A stretch of DNA of 64,000 nucleotides from assembly GCF_040802235.1 (NCBI RefSeq), contig NC_133169.1:42911034-42975033 (forward strand), in the 5' to 3' direction. Source of the stretch: Manis javanica (lineage: Eukaryota; Chordata; Mammalia; Pholidota; Manidae). Position 1 is the first letter of the stretch; the number at the start of each line of letters is the position of its first letter. The notes beneath the pieces are model-generated. The model made no database searches and was not told the DNA's origin. It saw nothing but the letters and a program-made list of their open reading frames with translations. Both the position numbers and the translations under genes were made by a program. Below, piece by piece: positions 1 through 12,868 of this stretch.

Positions 1-1475
1 ACTGATTAAAAGAAAATATGTAGCATTATATATGTGTATATAATTTACAGTATGTAATACAGGTTATGCTTATAAAGATTCACCATTAAGTCTGAGGCTG
101 GCTTGAGGTTTTGATAGATATACTTACCACATGAGCACAATGCCTTCTGATTTACTCCACTAAAGCTGTAGTCAACAAATTGTCATTGAAATTTACCAAA
201 TAATGTCCTCCTTTCCTTGAGATTGTGGCATCATGATCTCCTCAGTTTGTTCACAGGCTGTATTACAATGATATATATTCCTTAGCTTCATAAATATTTC
301 AGTGAGAACTAGTATAGGAAATAATTACTAAATGAAAGTGGACCAATACTCATCTGAAAATAAACAATTATAGATTAAGTTGATTCCTGTATTTGTGCAC
401 AGAATCTGTGTATGTGTCTTTTGCTTTTTGCCTCCAGAGATTAACAAAGGATTATATTTTTGTTAAATATCCCTGGCCTTATATATCATTAATGCTCATT
501 TGTCTTAATAGATACATAGTACCACTTTGTATGCTGGGCACTTTCCTTTCAGAATTCTGTGTGACTTTCTTCCATTTTGATAATGGCTATATTACTTTTC
601 AGTTTTAATGATGTACGGAATTACATGTCTACTTGAAAAATTAAGGTCTGTACCATTGCTTGACCTGTATTTTCCTTTGAGTATATATTCAATTCCATCT
701 AGAATGTTGATGAGAAGTGGAGTCATTGCTAACAACATTTTTGAATATATTAATTTTACTAATATTTCCAAATTTCTCTCCAAAGAATCTATAATAATTT
801 ACATTGTCAATAGGACCATATTTGTATTTCTATTGCTTTTTATCTTTACAAAATGGGATTTTGATAAGCTTTAATGATTTTAATCTTTGTCTTGAATTTT
901 ATTTCCAGATAAAAATAAAGCATCCTGTTAAATTTGGATGTCAGATAAACAATGAGTATTATTGATATAGACATTAATATAGATTGATATATTATTGAAA
1001 TAGACATGAGTATATTCATATATACTAAGAAATTACATGTTGTGTCTCTGAAATTCAGATCAGTTTTGTGTCCTGTGCTCTCATTTGTACAATCCAGAGA
1101 TCTGGCAGTGCTGCACCCAGATGTCAGCTGTGCACGACCTGCATTCACTGCTGTCCTGCTGGTCTCTTCTACATCCTCAGGACACAGGCATAGCTGAGGG
1201 CATTGCGCATCCTTGACTCAGGTTAGTGAGGAATGAGACATGGTTGTAATAGTTGTATTTTTGTAATTCCTTCTCATTTATTTGTTGAAATAAAATGGAG
1301 TTCATGATACTGGTTTGTATCTAGTAACATTATTAAATTCAGTAAACATATAGTAAATATTATAAATAATAATGTATACACACACACACTTTATAATCTT
1401 TTATGTCTTCCTGAAATTTTAAAGCCAGATCTATAGATGATCTTGGTTTTCTGATATCTGATACAGGAAATTAGG
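1..1475. other. AT-rich stretch, no gene recognised
   Basis: AT-rich sequence with short chance open frames that resemble no family I know. A short ACACAC run lies near 1379-1390. No repeat family was identified with confidence. Confidence 0.4.
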
Positions 1476-1479
1476 GACA

Positions 1480-3260
1480 CAAATCACAGGTCTTCCCTGG
1501 CTTCACTTGCCCTCACAAGCAGAGACAGCTATTCATGGATGGCACAGCACTGAGGGAATCCTAGAATATGGGGGTGAGGCCAAAGCATCCCCTGGACCAT
1601 AGAGGCCAAGATAACTCATATTAGAAGGACAGGAGATGTGGCTACATAATGACTGCTTTGCCCCTCCCCCAGGCCAACACAATGCCCAGCTGAGAGGACC
1701 CCTTGAGCCTACATTTCCTCCAGTGGGGGTAAAAATCCCCACTTTGTGACAACCAGGTCCCTCCAGCACTGTGGGTCACTTCTGCGGAGCCCCTTCTTTG
1801 TTTTCTCCCAATGGGGATTAGGGAATTGGAGGGAGATCTGCAGGGCTCAACCACTGTGAATTTTACAGAAAAACAAGAGGTCAGGAGCTTCCAAAAGACA
1901 AGCTTGGATCTTTGCAACCTGAGTTCCTCCCTGCGGTGCTCAGATAACAGTTCCAACCTGTGGCATTGCCATCTGAAGAAAGAAGTCAGCGGTCAGTCGG
2001 ACCTGGGAACTTGGTGGGGCGCAAGTCTGCCTGTCACAGGTTCAGATGATGGTCCTGCAGCCAGGTGTGCCCACACCCAGGCTGAGAGCTGAGTCCCAGC
2101 CCCATTGGCTGTGGTGTGGCTTCCAGCTCCAGGTGACCATTAAGGCCAGTGAGAAGATCTGGCAGCTGCATAAGCCAACAAGAACTGAGCTGAGAGGTGG
2201 GAAGCCAGAGCTCATCACCACCAGAGTGGAGCTGCTGGCCCTGTCCAGCCGGGAACTCGGGCCACTGGTCAGCTGGGTCAGGATGCTTGAAGAGCCTCAG
2301 TGGCCTTGGAGGTGCTTCCCATACTGCAACCAGACAGGAAGCAAACCTGTAAACCCACTATAGGTGACTAGAGTCTATGAGACCTATGAGACCACCTGGG
2401 AAGCTGCCCACCCCATTCAACAGCCCTGCTTAGGACTTTGTGTGAGCAGAGAGCAATGCCTGGGACTTTCCCTGTCTGTAGAGAAAAACAACCGGTGGCC
2501 TCATGGGACCATCACAGACCATTAGCTGACTCAGGGTCCCCACATACGAGCTGTGAAGGCCCTGGGTACATCGCCAGGCAGTGAGGCTAATTCATATTGC
2601 CCCCTAATGCTGAGTACAGTACCGAGTCCCTGAGCACCTAGTAAGCCTGACCCAAGAATCTAGGCTATTGTGGAGCCTATCCTCCAGCTTTAATTGGACA
2701 GGGAACACCACCATCGGGCTAATCCATCTGTTCTCAGCCAGTGACACACCTGTCAGCCCAAACCTTACAGCTCAAGCAGTTGCCTCACCAAAAAAATAGA
2801 CCCTAATAGCAGGTCCAGCCTAACCAAGAATATTACCAGCAGAAATATCCAGAAACAAAACTGAGATGGCTGCTGGAGAACTGTCTCTGCCTGAGCAAAA
2901 CTGAAAAGTCTGGAACAAGAACTACTTAATAGAATGTCAGATACCAACATAAGGCATCAAGGAACACAAAAATTAAGGTAAATAAGATGTTATCAAAATA
3001 AACAGATACATCTCTAAAGACACAAACAAATGGAAAAGTATCCCACATTCATGGATTGGAAAAATTAATATTGTAAAAATGTCAGTACTACCAAAAGCCC
3101 TCAGTGTTTTCAGTGCCATCCCTGTTGAAATTTCAATGGTACTTTTAACAGACATAGATACAAAAATCTTAAAATGTTTATGAAAGCAAAAAGACTGAAT
3201 TGCAAAAGCAATGTGAGGAAGAAGAGCAAAGCTTATATGATAATGTTTCCATGTCATTGG
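1480..3260 (+). repeat. Old L1-derived block, probably internally deleted
   Basis: A moderately GC-rich segment (about 1480-2750) has the character of an old L1 5' untranslated region. It runs into an A-rich part (about 2760-2950) resembling the L1 leader or ORF1 start. From about 2970 to 3250 the sequence resembles L1 ORF2, around the stretch where a short AAATGGAAAAGTATCCCACA motif precedes a TTCATGGATTGGAAAA motif. Joining of 5' and distal parts implies a large internal deletion or two adjacent fragments. All frames are interrupted. The family call is by eye, and the 5' part is the less certain. Confidence 0.45.
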
Positions 3261-5625
3261 TACTTTAAAAAAGAGCAGATTTTAATGAAAATTTTTAGCT
3301 ATGTAGGATCACATTTCTCAGACCTCTATGATTAGATGGATCCACTTAATTCAGTTAAGCTACAGGGACATGAGTAGCAGTGCCATTTTGTCTTCCAAGC
3401 CAAGACTATCAAGAAAGCCTGTCACCAATTGGCCAGATGGAGAGGATACTGCACAGAAAACAGACAAGGAGATAAAAAGGCCCTGGCATGAATGTTGGAC
3501 TTAATGAAAGGAGCATGAAGTGGAGCCATTTTTCAGAGAAATGCCCCCATCTGTAACTGTGTATATGCTCATCTGTTTCTGGACAGTATTACGTCTCCAC
3601 CATCAGATCACTATTGTGTCCCTGTCACATGTTGGCATTTACTCCATTCACACATGTATGATGGGTAGAAATACTTTTTATTTAACAAATAGCCACAATG
3701 AGACCTGGACTCTGGTATGAGATTTATCATATTGGGGAGAGTCAGTTACAAGTCTAAAACTGCTATCCCAGTCCAGCTATGAAGATCAAGTTAAAGTACA
3801 ACCCCGGCGAGATGGTGGAAATAGGGGCTGCCTTAAAAAGTCTAAAGTCATATTGTCTAGTATGGAGATCCAATGGTCAGGTGTGATTATTGAGCACTTC
3901 AAATATGGCAAATTAGGTCTTATAAACTGAATTTTAAACTTTAAATTTAAACTAAAATTAAGAACTGAAATACTGTAAGCTATTTTTTTCCGATTATGAA
4001 CAGCTTTATTGTTTTGGCATAGATACATTTCATTGTGGCAGCTGGCAGATATATTGTTATAATGAGTGTACATGTCAGAAGGGTCATTTCTAGTATCACA
4101 TTGAAAAGCGTGGTTGATTTAGCGCCAATAGATTTTTCTAATTTTAAGTATGTTTTTTTAATTGACTAATACAATACTGTAATGTGTTCTTTGGATATTT
4201 TATTTAAATAAGATAAGTTACATTGGTAAATATGATCACTGTAAAGAGTAATTAAATTGACATAATTATTTTTAAATTTACCATAATAAAATATTTTCTA
4301 ATAAAGTAAAAGATGAACAGGTTTTGAATATTAAAGACTAATTGCATCTTTATAAAACAATTTGTACTAAGTTAAAAAATAGCTTTTATCTTAACAAAAG
4401 TTGTTTCAGCCATGTCAGATCAAAAACCTAGGTTTACTGAATTTTTACAACATGGTGATAACATTTCCTTATTTCTCCTTCATTCCTCTAGTGATAGATA
4501 TTGGAAATAATTATTCTCAGTTTTCTGAAGCATAATCTATGTATCATCAGTAAAGCTATTTAATTCACTCAGTATATACTTGTAAATGTTATACATCACC
4601 AGTTAGTTCAATTTAATTAACTCAATTAATTAAATTTCAAAATAGAGGAAAGGTAATTTAATGATATGTCCCTAGTCATTGTTCATGGATTGTGTCATGG
4701 AAGAGTTTTGCAAAGATTTACTGTAGTTTTACACCAATTTATACATCCTGAAACAAAACATACTGCATGCACACATGTCAATAATAAAGATAAAAATGCC
4801 GTTATTTATATCTTATCAGCAAGACCAAAACTAGGCATGCTGCAGCTAAATTTGAATTCAGTAAAGAAAACAGCACTTATTTGTAATCTAGCTAAAAAGG
4901 TATGAGTGTTTACATTGAAATGGAAACGTTTTATGATATAATAAAAATGATTTTACATTTTTTATAATTTACACATGCTGTGAAGTACAATTGTAATCAA
5001 TAGTGTATGTAAATTGCAAAATCTATGAGAAACATTGAAAACAACTCGATTTTGATGAATTTTGAGTAACTTTTCAATTTATGTTTTAACTTTTTGAATT
5101 TCTGTTAATACTGATTTAATAGAAGTGTAAATTAATGTGGACGTGCAAAGCTCTCAAATGGATATGAATTTTGTTCAAAATAAGTTTAAGTGTTCTAAAA
5201 AGGTTTAATCAATTTTATAATTCTTGTTATGTGTGTTAGTGACTGAAAATATTCTGACTACATTAGGCATTTCTTGGGTATGTGAATCTAACTTTTCAAA
5301 CATCAATTTTATTAAAACTAAATACTGAACCAACTATTTTCAATCAAAATTTACATTCTGAATTGTTATGAGGTGGAAATATACACGGTATACTTGATTT
5401 TAAATGCTTAATACAAAAATGTAAACTATCATTAATTTTTAATATTGATTATTTGTCAAAAGTTTTACATTTATCAGTTTAAAACATATTAATTTGCCAT
5501 CTATTTTTACTTTTTAAAATGTCACTAAAATATTTTTAAATTGCATATCTGACTATATTTCTTTTGGATTATACTTGTCTAAATGATTCAGGGATGGTGA
5601 TTCTTATTGTATCTCTGTTAATTTA
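3261..5625. other. AT-rich intergenic stretch
   Basis: No coding sequence is supported. The part around 3870-4080 may be a degraded DNA transposon or other old repeat, but I could not assign it. The rest is strongly AT-rich without visible structure. Confidence 0.35.
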
Positions 5626-5629
5626 GTAC

Positions 5630-6108
5630 TTTAAGTTCTGCAAAAACCATAGAACAATGAAAAGAAAGGAAATTCTACCATTTGCAACAACATGAATGGG
5701 CCTAGAGGGAAATGAGCCAGATGGAGAAAGACAAATACTATATGATTTCAATGTGGAATATAAAAACAAAGCAAAACAAAATGAAAAAACAGCAGGAGAC
5801 TCATAGGTAGTGAGAAGTGACTGGTGGTTACCATGGGGGAGGGGCTGGCGTGGGTGGTGGGGAGCATGAGGGAGAAAAATGGGCAAAAATAATCTCAAGC
5901 ATCAGATAAGTTGGTCATATGGATAGGACTGCAGCACTGAGAAAAGAGCGAGTGATTCTGTTAACATCTTCCTACACTGACAGATAATAACCACACTAGT
6001 GGGGGTGAGGATTCAGTACTATGGGGTTGAACCACTATGTTATACCTTTGAAACTAATGTAAATTTGTGTATCAATATTTAAATGAAAAATAAATTTAAA
6101 AAAATACA
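5630..6108 (+). mobile_element. Truncated L1, 3' end
   Basis: The segment carries the sequence typical of the older L1 tails in this window: a CATTTGCAACAACATGAATG motif, a run of AAAACAAAGCAAAAC, then a G-rich GGGGGAGGGG block. A GTGGGGGTGAGGATT motif and a TTGAAACTAATGT motif follow, and it ends in an A-rich tail at about 6085-6106. It holds only the last codons of ORF2 and the 3' untranslated region. Similar tails recur at 23.3, 28.5, 46.1, 51.5, 56.0 and 58.4 kb. Confidence 0.8.
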
Positions 6109-6114
6109 TAGACC

Positions 6115-6604
6115 TGAAACTCAAACAAGTCGGAGTCCCTACGTGAGATGTTGTCCGTTTACTATGGCAGGCTATACCTCCAGGGTGAAGGGTGCTCCTG
6201 GGCAGGGATGGATCTCTTACAAAACCAGTGAAAATGAAGTAAGTCAAGGGAAAGGGTAGGTTGGGAGAAACTGTTTTATTGCCCACAGCTGGCTCAAATT
6301 CCTTGGCTAGGCTCAGCACAGCTCACCTCCTCAGCCAGGGCTCACGCTCTCCCGCCTGGGGCACTCTCTACTCCCTCCTGCCCCTTCCTTGGGGAACTCC
6401 ATCCGCAGGTCCTTGGTGACTGGCAGGTGGCAGACCGACTCTGTGCCAGGAACAGAGGGGAGGAGAGAACGGCTGTTTTCTCTCCACCCCTTATCCCAGT
6501 TTGACGGGAGGCTCTGCTGTGATAAACACCTATTTATGTGTAAAGGAAATCAGGCCAGGCGGGAGATTCCAGAAATTCTGCAATTTATCCCACCCTGATC
6601 AACA
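6115..6604 (-). repeat. Probable solo LTR of an ERV
   Basis: Read on the minus strand, this GC-richer block starts with TG near 6604. It has an AATAAA signal (TTTATT on plus near 6274-6279) in a GGGCAATAAAACAG context, and ends with CA near 6115. It sits immediately beyond an L1 tail. No internal retroviral genes accompany it, so it would be a solo LTR. I could not find a convincing target-site duplication, and the boundaries are estimates. Confidence 0.4.
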
Positions 6605-6607
6605 TGA

Positions 6608-7084
6608 CAAATGCACACTATTGAATTGTTGAAAGACCTGTTTTTCATCACCATCACAAAATTGTATCAAGAAGATTTCACATTCACAAGGAACATTTTG
6701 TATTTACAACTTTACCTAATATTAGGTTCATTTTCCTGCCCTTTGCAATAATGTAGTGGAAAGAAGTGCAAGGTGTCTTAACCTCTCACACAAAATAACT
6801 TGGTCCACCAGACTGATTACAAAATGCTTAATGGAAGAATGAGTAAGACATGGTTAACATATTGGAGACCCTGTGGGACATGTGTGCTCCAAAGTGTGGG
6901 AGATAAACTCTATCAACATTCAGAGGACTGACACAATAGTTTGTAGGAAGTTGTACACCAGCCAAGGGAGATGCATATCCAAAATGAAGGAAAAATCACA
7001 TCTTACTCTCAGCACAAAGAAGGGAGCACAGCATCATACTCCTTTTTGGGTACTGGAGGCAGCATATTGCACACCTGAATTATC
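6608..7084. other. Flank between solo LTR and provirus
   Basis: Mixed-composition DNA without a recognised gene or repeat. It is the left host flank of the provirus that begins at 7090. Confidence 0.35.
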
Positions 7085-7089
7085 GTTTT
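7085..7089. repeat. Target-site duplication, left copy
   Basis: GTTTT directly precedes the left LTR. The same five bases directly follow the right LTR at 15522-15526, as expected for retroviral integration. Confidence 0.85.
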
Positions 7090-7337
7090 TGAAAGGAAAG
7101 GAGCGACACATAGCAGCAATTCACCGGAGAGTTCCGCTTTATTAGGGAAAGGTGCTGGGTTATATAGGAAGGGGCATGAATTGATTGAGGTGTCACTTCT
7201 ATGGGGCTGGTGGCTGTTGGCTAGGTGCTGGGATTGGGAGGTGGGGAGAGGTGATTGGGCTTCAGGTGCCGCCGGCGGGAACAGAGGACCCCGAAGAGAA
7301 GCCGGAAGTTTGCCATCTTACTGGTGGGGACCCTTCA
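7090..7337 (-). repeat. 3' LTR of the provirus
   Basis: 248 bp, TG...CA on the minus strand. It contains a TATATAA box (plus positions 7160-7166 region) and an AATAAA signal (7138-7143), plus a CCAAT-type element (GCCCAATCACC) upstream. It is nearly identical to 15273-15521. Its short length leaves a compact U3. Confidence 0.92.
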
Positions 7338-7352
7338 TTCCCCCCTTTCTCC
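7338..7352 (-). promoter_or_regulatory. Polypurine tract for plus-strand priming
   Basis: On the minus strand GGAGAAAGGGGGGAA abuts the TG of the 3' LTR, the expected position of the polypurine tract that primes plus-strand DNA synthesis. Confidence 0.88.
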
Positions 7353-7639
7353 TCTATGGGTTTGTGGACGTTGCTTTCTCTCTGGCTGCTTCCTGCTGAA
7401 CAGGGGCGGAGAAGGGAGTGAGGGCTTGAGGATTGGGAGGAAAGGGGTTGATAGGACTCCTCGCAGTAAAGACAAGTAGATGTGGACTTCTTCAGGTTTG
7501 GAAATCAATGAAGGTTCCATGTAACTATAGGTTGAGGACCTGTTGATTCCAATGGTGCCAAAAGGATATGGGTGTCAGGAGCCAGGCATCTGTGGCCATT
7601 GTTTCCAGGAACAGTTTCCAGTGAAGAGAGGGGTCCATC

Positions 7640-9313
7640 TCAGCGTGTGGTGAGGAGGTCACGTGAGGATGAGGGATCTTCTGTGGCTAGAAGCTGGTAG
7701 TTCCTGAGTAAAAGCTGGTTGAAAGCTTGATTAGAGATTTTTCCAACTTGGGATTTGATGAACTTTATTATACAGGGTAAGAAGAGACAGGCAAGAAGAA
7801 TGACTATTATGGGGCCTGCAATGGGCCAGAGCCAGGTGAGGAGGGGGTTTGTTAGTATTGAAGAGAATGGGTTGGAATTGGAAGCAGAGTAGAGGATGGA
7901 GGCAAGGTCGGTGAGTTTGGTAATGTTAGTTTCTACAATGCCAGAATAGCAGCACTCTTCTCAGAGGAAGACGCAGGTGCCGCCCTTCTCAGCTGTAACC
8001 AGATCTAGGGCCCGCCGGTTTTGAAGGGTGACTTTAGCTAGCGAAGTGACCTGTCTTTGGAGAGAGGCTAGAGAATCGGCAGTGGATGTCAGGGCTCCCT
8101 CAAGTTTGGCGTTGAGATCTCTAACTGCCTATAGAGAGTGACCCAAGGCTTCTCCCGAAAACCCTGCCCCAATGGCTGAGGTGATCAAAGAGCTACTGAC
8201 CATGATGGGAAGGAAAGCAGCTCTTTTTGTGCGTGAGGGCAAGGGAGGTTGGAGCTCAAGGAATTCTGCCATGCTGTAAAGTGTTAACTGTGGGATTAGG
8301 GTGACGAGAATGCAGGGTGTATCGGAGTTGAAAGGCAGTGAGTTGAAAAGACTGCCATTACACCAAAAGAAGTGTCCCGGTTGCGTAAAAGTCTTAGAGC
8401 CAGAGGTAGGGGTGTAGATAGAGAGGCAGTGAAGTGCACTGGAGGGGGGTGGAGTTGGGCTTACACAGTGGTGGATGGTGAGATTATCTGCGTATTCTGT
8501 TTCCCATAGGGGTATGTCTGCCAGGGGACGGAGGGGTTTTCCTTCTGCATGGAAAGAGTAGTTGGAAATATTGAGGGGCACGGCGGCCAGCAGTGGGCGC
8601 TGTAGTGATGCGCACAAGAAACAATTGGCGGTGTTGAGGGTGTGGTTGAGAAAGATGGTGGTGTCTTGAATGAGCTGTAACCAAGAGTAGGAGGAATAAG
8701 AAGATGAAAAGGTGCCATCAAGAGTTTGGATAATGACTTTCTCGGAATGTCTGATATCTGATGCAACTTGAGAGATCTGGGAGCGAGAGGGAACATACTC
8801 TCGAGAGATATGAAGGGTACCGTGGGGGGTCGAGGACCCCTTGTAGTAAACTGAGGCTGTTACTCCAGCAGCCCATCGAGAGTCCCAGGGATCTGGGATT
8901 GATAAGGAGAATGAGCCGTTGGGATATTTCATGAAACGGTTGGAGGAGTAATACTGTGGGTACTGGAAGTCACCCATGTAGTGAATGGTGCAAGACCAGT
9001 AGGGGCATCCCCCATAGGTGTCTTGCCATCGCCTGCAATAGGCTTGTCTTTGGTCATAGAGGAAGCAGAGGTAGGGAGAATAAAGGTAACTGTAAATGAA
9101 TACTTCGGTGGAGGGAGGAAAGTGGAGGTACAAAGGCTCAGAGCAGTCTTTCAGAGGGCAGTCTGATGTGGCAATGAGGGTAGTAACTTTTGTTTGATGC
9201 TGTGTGTAAGTCTGCCTGACTTTGAATCGCCATACAAAGGTGGGTGGGGAGGCAGGGAAGAAAATAGGAATGAGGGAAAAAAGCGAGAGAGCAGTAAAGG
9301 AGGAAAAAGTCAT
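7640..9313 (-). pseudogene. env: env: envelope precursor of the provirus, two in-frame stops
   Basis: 558 codons including the terminal stop, with no frameshift seen. An N-terminal hydrophobic signal peptide is followed by a surface subunit of about 364 residues, with several N-X-S/T sites and a CFLC (CXXC-type) motif. A basic RTKR cleavage site comes next, then a hydrophobic fusion-peptide-like start of the transmembrane subunit. A gammaretroviral-type region with CX6CC spacing follows, and then a membrane anchor at about 7770-7830 with a short cytoplasmic tail. Breaks: TAG at 8129-8131 just past the fusion peptide, and TGA at 7961-7963 inside the CX6CC segment. The start codon overlaps the end of pol in an ATGA arrangement (9310-9313). 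As it stands only the surface subunit and a short extension could be translated. Confidence 0.92.
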
Positions 9314-12300
9314 GATTCGGGTATGGATGGCAAAGGGAGTGCACGGGAGATGCGGAGCTTCAAGGGATCAGAGGGATGAGGCGTGGTAGAGTAGACAGCG
9401 TCTTGGGCTGTATCCAAAGGACTCTGGATTGTGACTGATGGGTCTTGGGTGTCCAGAGAAGGTGGGTCTTGGGTATTTGGTTTCAACCTGGAGATATGAA
9501 TCCAAGGGGTGACAGAGTTATCAGGCAGTGAGAGCTTGGCGGCCGAGGGGGTGCAGAGAATAACTGGGTGTGGACCTTTCCATTTCAGGGTGAGAGAGGG
9601 CCGATCCTCTGGAGGCTTATAAAACACTAGTTGGCCGGGCTGTAAGACAGGAGGATTTTGGGAGGCGGATGGATCAGGAAGGAGCCAATCCTGATATTTC
9701 CACAATTCAGTGTGGAGGAGAGAGAGTAGTGGAAGAGCTATATTGGGAGGAATTGGTCCTTTGTGGGAAGGGAGCCCCGGGGGTAGAATCGGGCGGCCGT
9801 ACATGATCTCAAAGGGCGACAAGAAGGAAGGTTTCTTTGGGAGGGCTCAAATGCGGAGTAGAGCTAAGGGAAGTAAGCGAACCCAGTCAAGGTGTAGTTC
9901 TAGGGATAGTTTGGTCAGGATGTCTTTTAGAGTCCTATTGGCTCTTTCTACTTTTCCTGAAGCTTGTGGTCGATAAGGACAATGTAAATGCCAGGGGAGC
10001 GAGGGCGACTTGGAGAGGTTCTGGATAATTTGGGCAGTGAACTCAGGGCCGTTATCTGATTGGAGGGAAGTGGGCATCCCGAATCTAGGAAAGATCTGGG
10101 TGAGGAGGATAGAGGCAACTACGGACGCTCGTTTGTTAGTGGTGGGGAAAGCTTCGACCCATCCTGAAAATGTATCTACTAGCACGAGTAGGTATCTGGT
10201 ACGTCGTACAGGGGGCATTTTAGTGAAGTCTATTTGCCAATCTGCAGCGGGGACATTACCCCTTGCTTGATGAGCCGGGAAGGGTCGGGCTTTGAGGGGG
10301 GTATTAGGGTTAGTGCATTGGCAGATGGTGCACTTGCAGGTGATTTGGTTAAGTAGGGTTTTGTCTTCAGGAGAGAGAGGAAAAAAAGATTGTAAAAAAT
10401 GGATCAAGGATTGGGGGCTGGGATGGAACAGGTCATGTAAGAGGCAGAAGAGAGACTCTTTGTCCTGAGAGCAGAGGGCGTCTTGTGATAAGGCTAAAAC
10501 TGCAAGGGCAGATGGATTGTTGTCTGGTGTGTTTTCTGATAGGGCAACTGACCGGGCTACTCTGTCGGCTTTGTTGTTACCTCTTGCAATGGGGGAGTCA
10601 TCTTTTTGATGTGATTTGCAGTGGACTATGCTTAGTCGGTGTGGGAGTTGTGAAGCCTCTAGAAGTTTAGTAATTAAGGCTGAATTAGTTATGGAATTCC
10701 CTTTTGTGGTGAGGAGGCCTCGTTCTTTCCATACTGCCGCGTGGGACAAGAGAATGTGGAATATGTACTTGGAGTCAGTGTACAATGTGAGAGACGTGTC
10801 CTGGGCCAGAGTGCAAGCTCTGGTGGCTGCAATGAGTTCAGCCTGCTGATTGATTGTACCAGGGGGTAGGGCTCGTGCCTCAATGACATCTTTGAGGGAG
10901 ACTACTGCATATCCTGAGTAGTGGGTGCCCTCATGTTTAAAGGAGGACTCATCAGTAAACCAGATGAGGTCGGAGTGTGAGAGGGCTCCTTCAGAGATCG
11001 TGGAGTGGCACGGAAGGAAGTTGTGAAGGGCTTCCAGGCAATCATGCGAGGGAGTGTGAGGAGAGTCGGGCAGAGGAAGAAGAGTGGCCGGATTCAGGGG
11101 CTGGCAGGGGAGGAAAGAAATGTTTGGATTTTGGAGGAAAGAGGATAGTAAGGTCAGGAGTCTGGAGGGAGGGAGAGTCTGTAAACTTTTGTAGGTTAAG
11201 AGATCTTTTAGGTGATGTGGGGACAGAATGGTAAGGGGCGCTCTGAATGTTAGTTTATGAGCTTCTTTCTGCAAGAGCTGTCCAGCGGCTAATGCCCGTA
11301 GGCAGGGGGTCCATTCCCAAACTGTGGGGTCTAATTGCTTGGAGAGATAAGCTACTGGGGCAAAGGATGGGCCATAATATTGGCCTAGGACTCCTAGAGC
11401 TTGACTGGACCTCTCATGAATGTATAATGAGGAGGGTTTTGACAAATCAGGGAGATGGAGAGCTGGAGCTTCTACAAGGGCTTGGCGGAGCTTAATGAAG
11501 GAGTGTCTGGGTGAGGATGATAATGGTTCTTCAGGGGGGCCCTTGCTGAGGTCGTATAGGAGTCTTGCCAACAGGGAGAAGTTAGGGATCCATGCTCTAA
11601 AATACCCAACCAGGCCTAGAAAGGAAAGGATTTCTGTCTTGGTTTTGGGAACGGGCAGGTCAGAGAGGAGTCATTTTCTGTCTAAGGTAATGGACTTTCT
11701 CTGTTGAGACAGAAGGAATCCAAGGTAAGTGACAGAAGGGGAAGAGATTTGAGCTTTGACGGGGGATACTCGGTAACGTCTGGAAGCTAGAAGGTTAAGT
11801 AGAGATGCAGTGTCAAGTTGAGACTGTTCCCACGAGGGACTGCAGAGTAGAAGATCATCTACATATTGTAATAAAGTGGACTCGGGGTGATCATGGTGAA
11901 ACTGTTTGAGGTCTTGAGCTAGGACTTGTCCAAAAATATGGGGACTACCTCGGAAGCCTTGTGGCAAAACTGTCCAAGTAAGTTGTACAGACTGTCTGGT
12001 GTATGGGTCCGTCCAGGTGAAGGCAAAAAAATCTTGGGAGGAGGAGTCTAGAGGGATAGAAAAAAATGCGTCCTTGAGATCTAGGACTGAGAAGTGGGAT
12101 GCGGAAGCAGGGATCTGCGATTAAAGGGTGTATGGATTTGGAACTAAGGGATGGATAGGGACAACGGCTATGTTGATGAGGCGAAGGTCTTGGACAAGGC
12201 GGAAAGATCCGTTGTTTTTTTTAACAGCTAATATGGGGGTATTAAATGGGGAGTGAGTGGGTCTGAGGTAGTTTTTGTTTAAGAGATCTTGAATGATGGG

Positions 12301-12868
12301 TTGGGGGCCTATGAGGGCTGAAGTGGTTAGGGGGTATTGTGCCTGACAGATATACTGAGAGGGGTCACGTAATTTGATAGAGGCAGGGGGACATAGGGCC
12401 ACGGAGGGGCTTGTAATGTCCCAAACTTTGGGATTTACAGGGTGTATAAGGGCGGAACCGGAGCTTTCATTGGGTAGAGGGGGGTTGTCGGCTATGAGAG
12501 CCATCAGAAAGGGAGTACTGGGGGCTATGGGAATGGATATGGTTATGGAAACGTGGAGGAGGGAAAGGATGTCCCATCCTAGTAAAGGGATGGGACACTG
12601 GGGCATAACTAGGAAGGAGTGGGAGAAAGGTATGGGACTGTCTAGGATTGTGCATAAAAGGGGGGGGTTTTAGTGGGAAAATCTGTTTACCTCCTACCCC
12701 GAATATAGGAGTAATGGCTGGCGTGGTAGGGCCCCGGTATTCTTGCAAGACTGAGAAGGTGGCTCCTGTATCTAGGAGGAAGGAGATGGGGTGACCGTCT
12801 ACTGTTAAAGTAACCCTGGGCTCCTGTTTGGTGATGGAAATGGTCAGGCGAGAAGCCCCCGGGCCCCA
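9310..12868 (-). pseudogene. pol: pro-pol: protease, RT, RNase H, integrase, broken
   Basis: Begins after the gag UGA in the same frame. The protease has the LLDTGA active-site motif (plus 12761-12778). An 8-G run at 12660-12667 marks a frameshift just after it. Reverse transcriptase follows, with a LPQGF motif and YVDD catalytic box near 11875. RNase H lies at about 10536-10971 with acidic motifs FTDES and YTDSKY. The integrase has a Cys-rich zinc region, catalytic Asp near 10230, Asp near 10056 and Glu near 9945, and a C-terminal GPY/F-like module (WKGPHPV). Nonsense codons: TAA 12121-12123 (early RT), TGA 11671-11673 (after the YVDD domain) and TGA 9847-9849 (integrase). The last open segment overlaps the env start by 4 nt. 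Length and domain order are full, so the inactivation is by point lesions. Confidence 0.93.
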
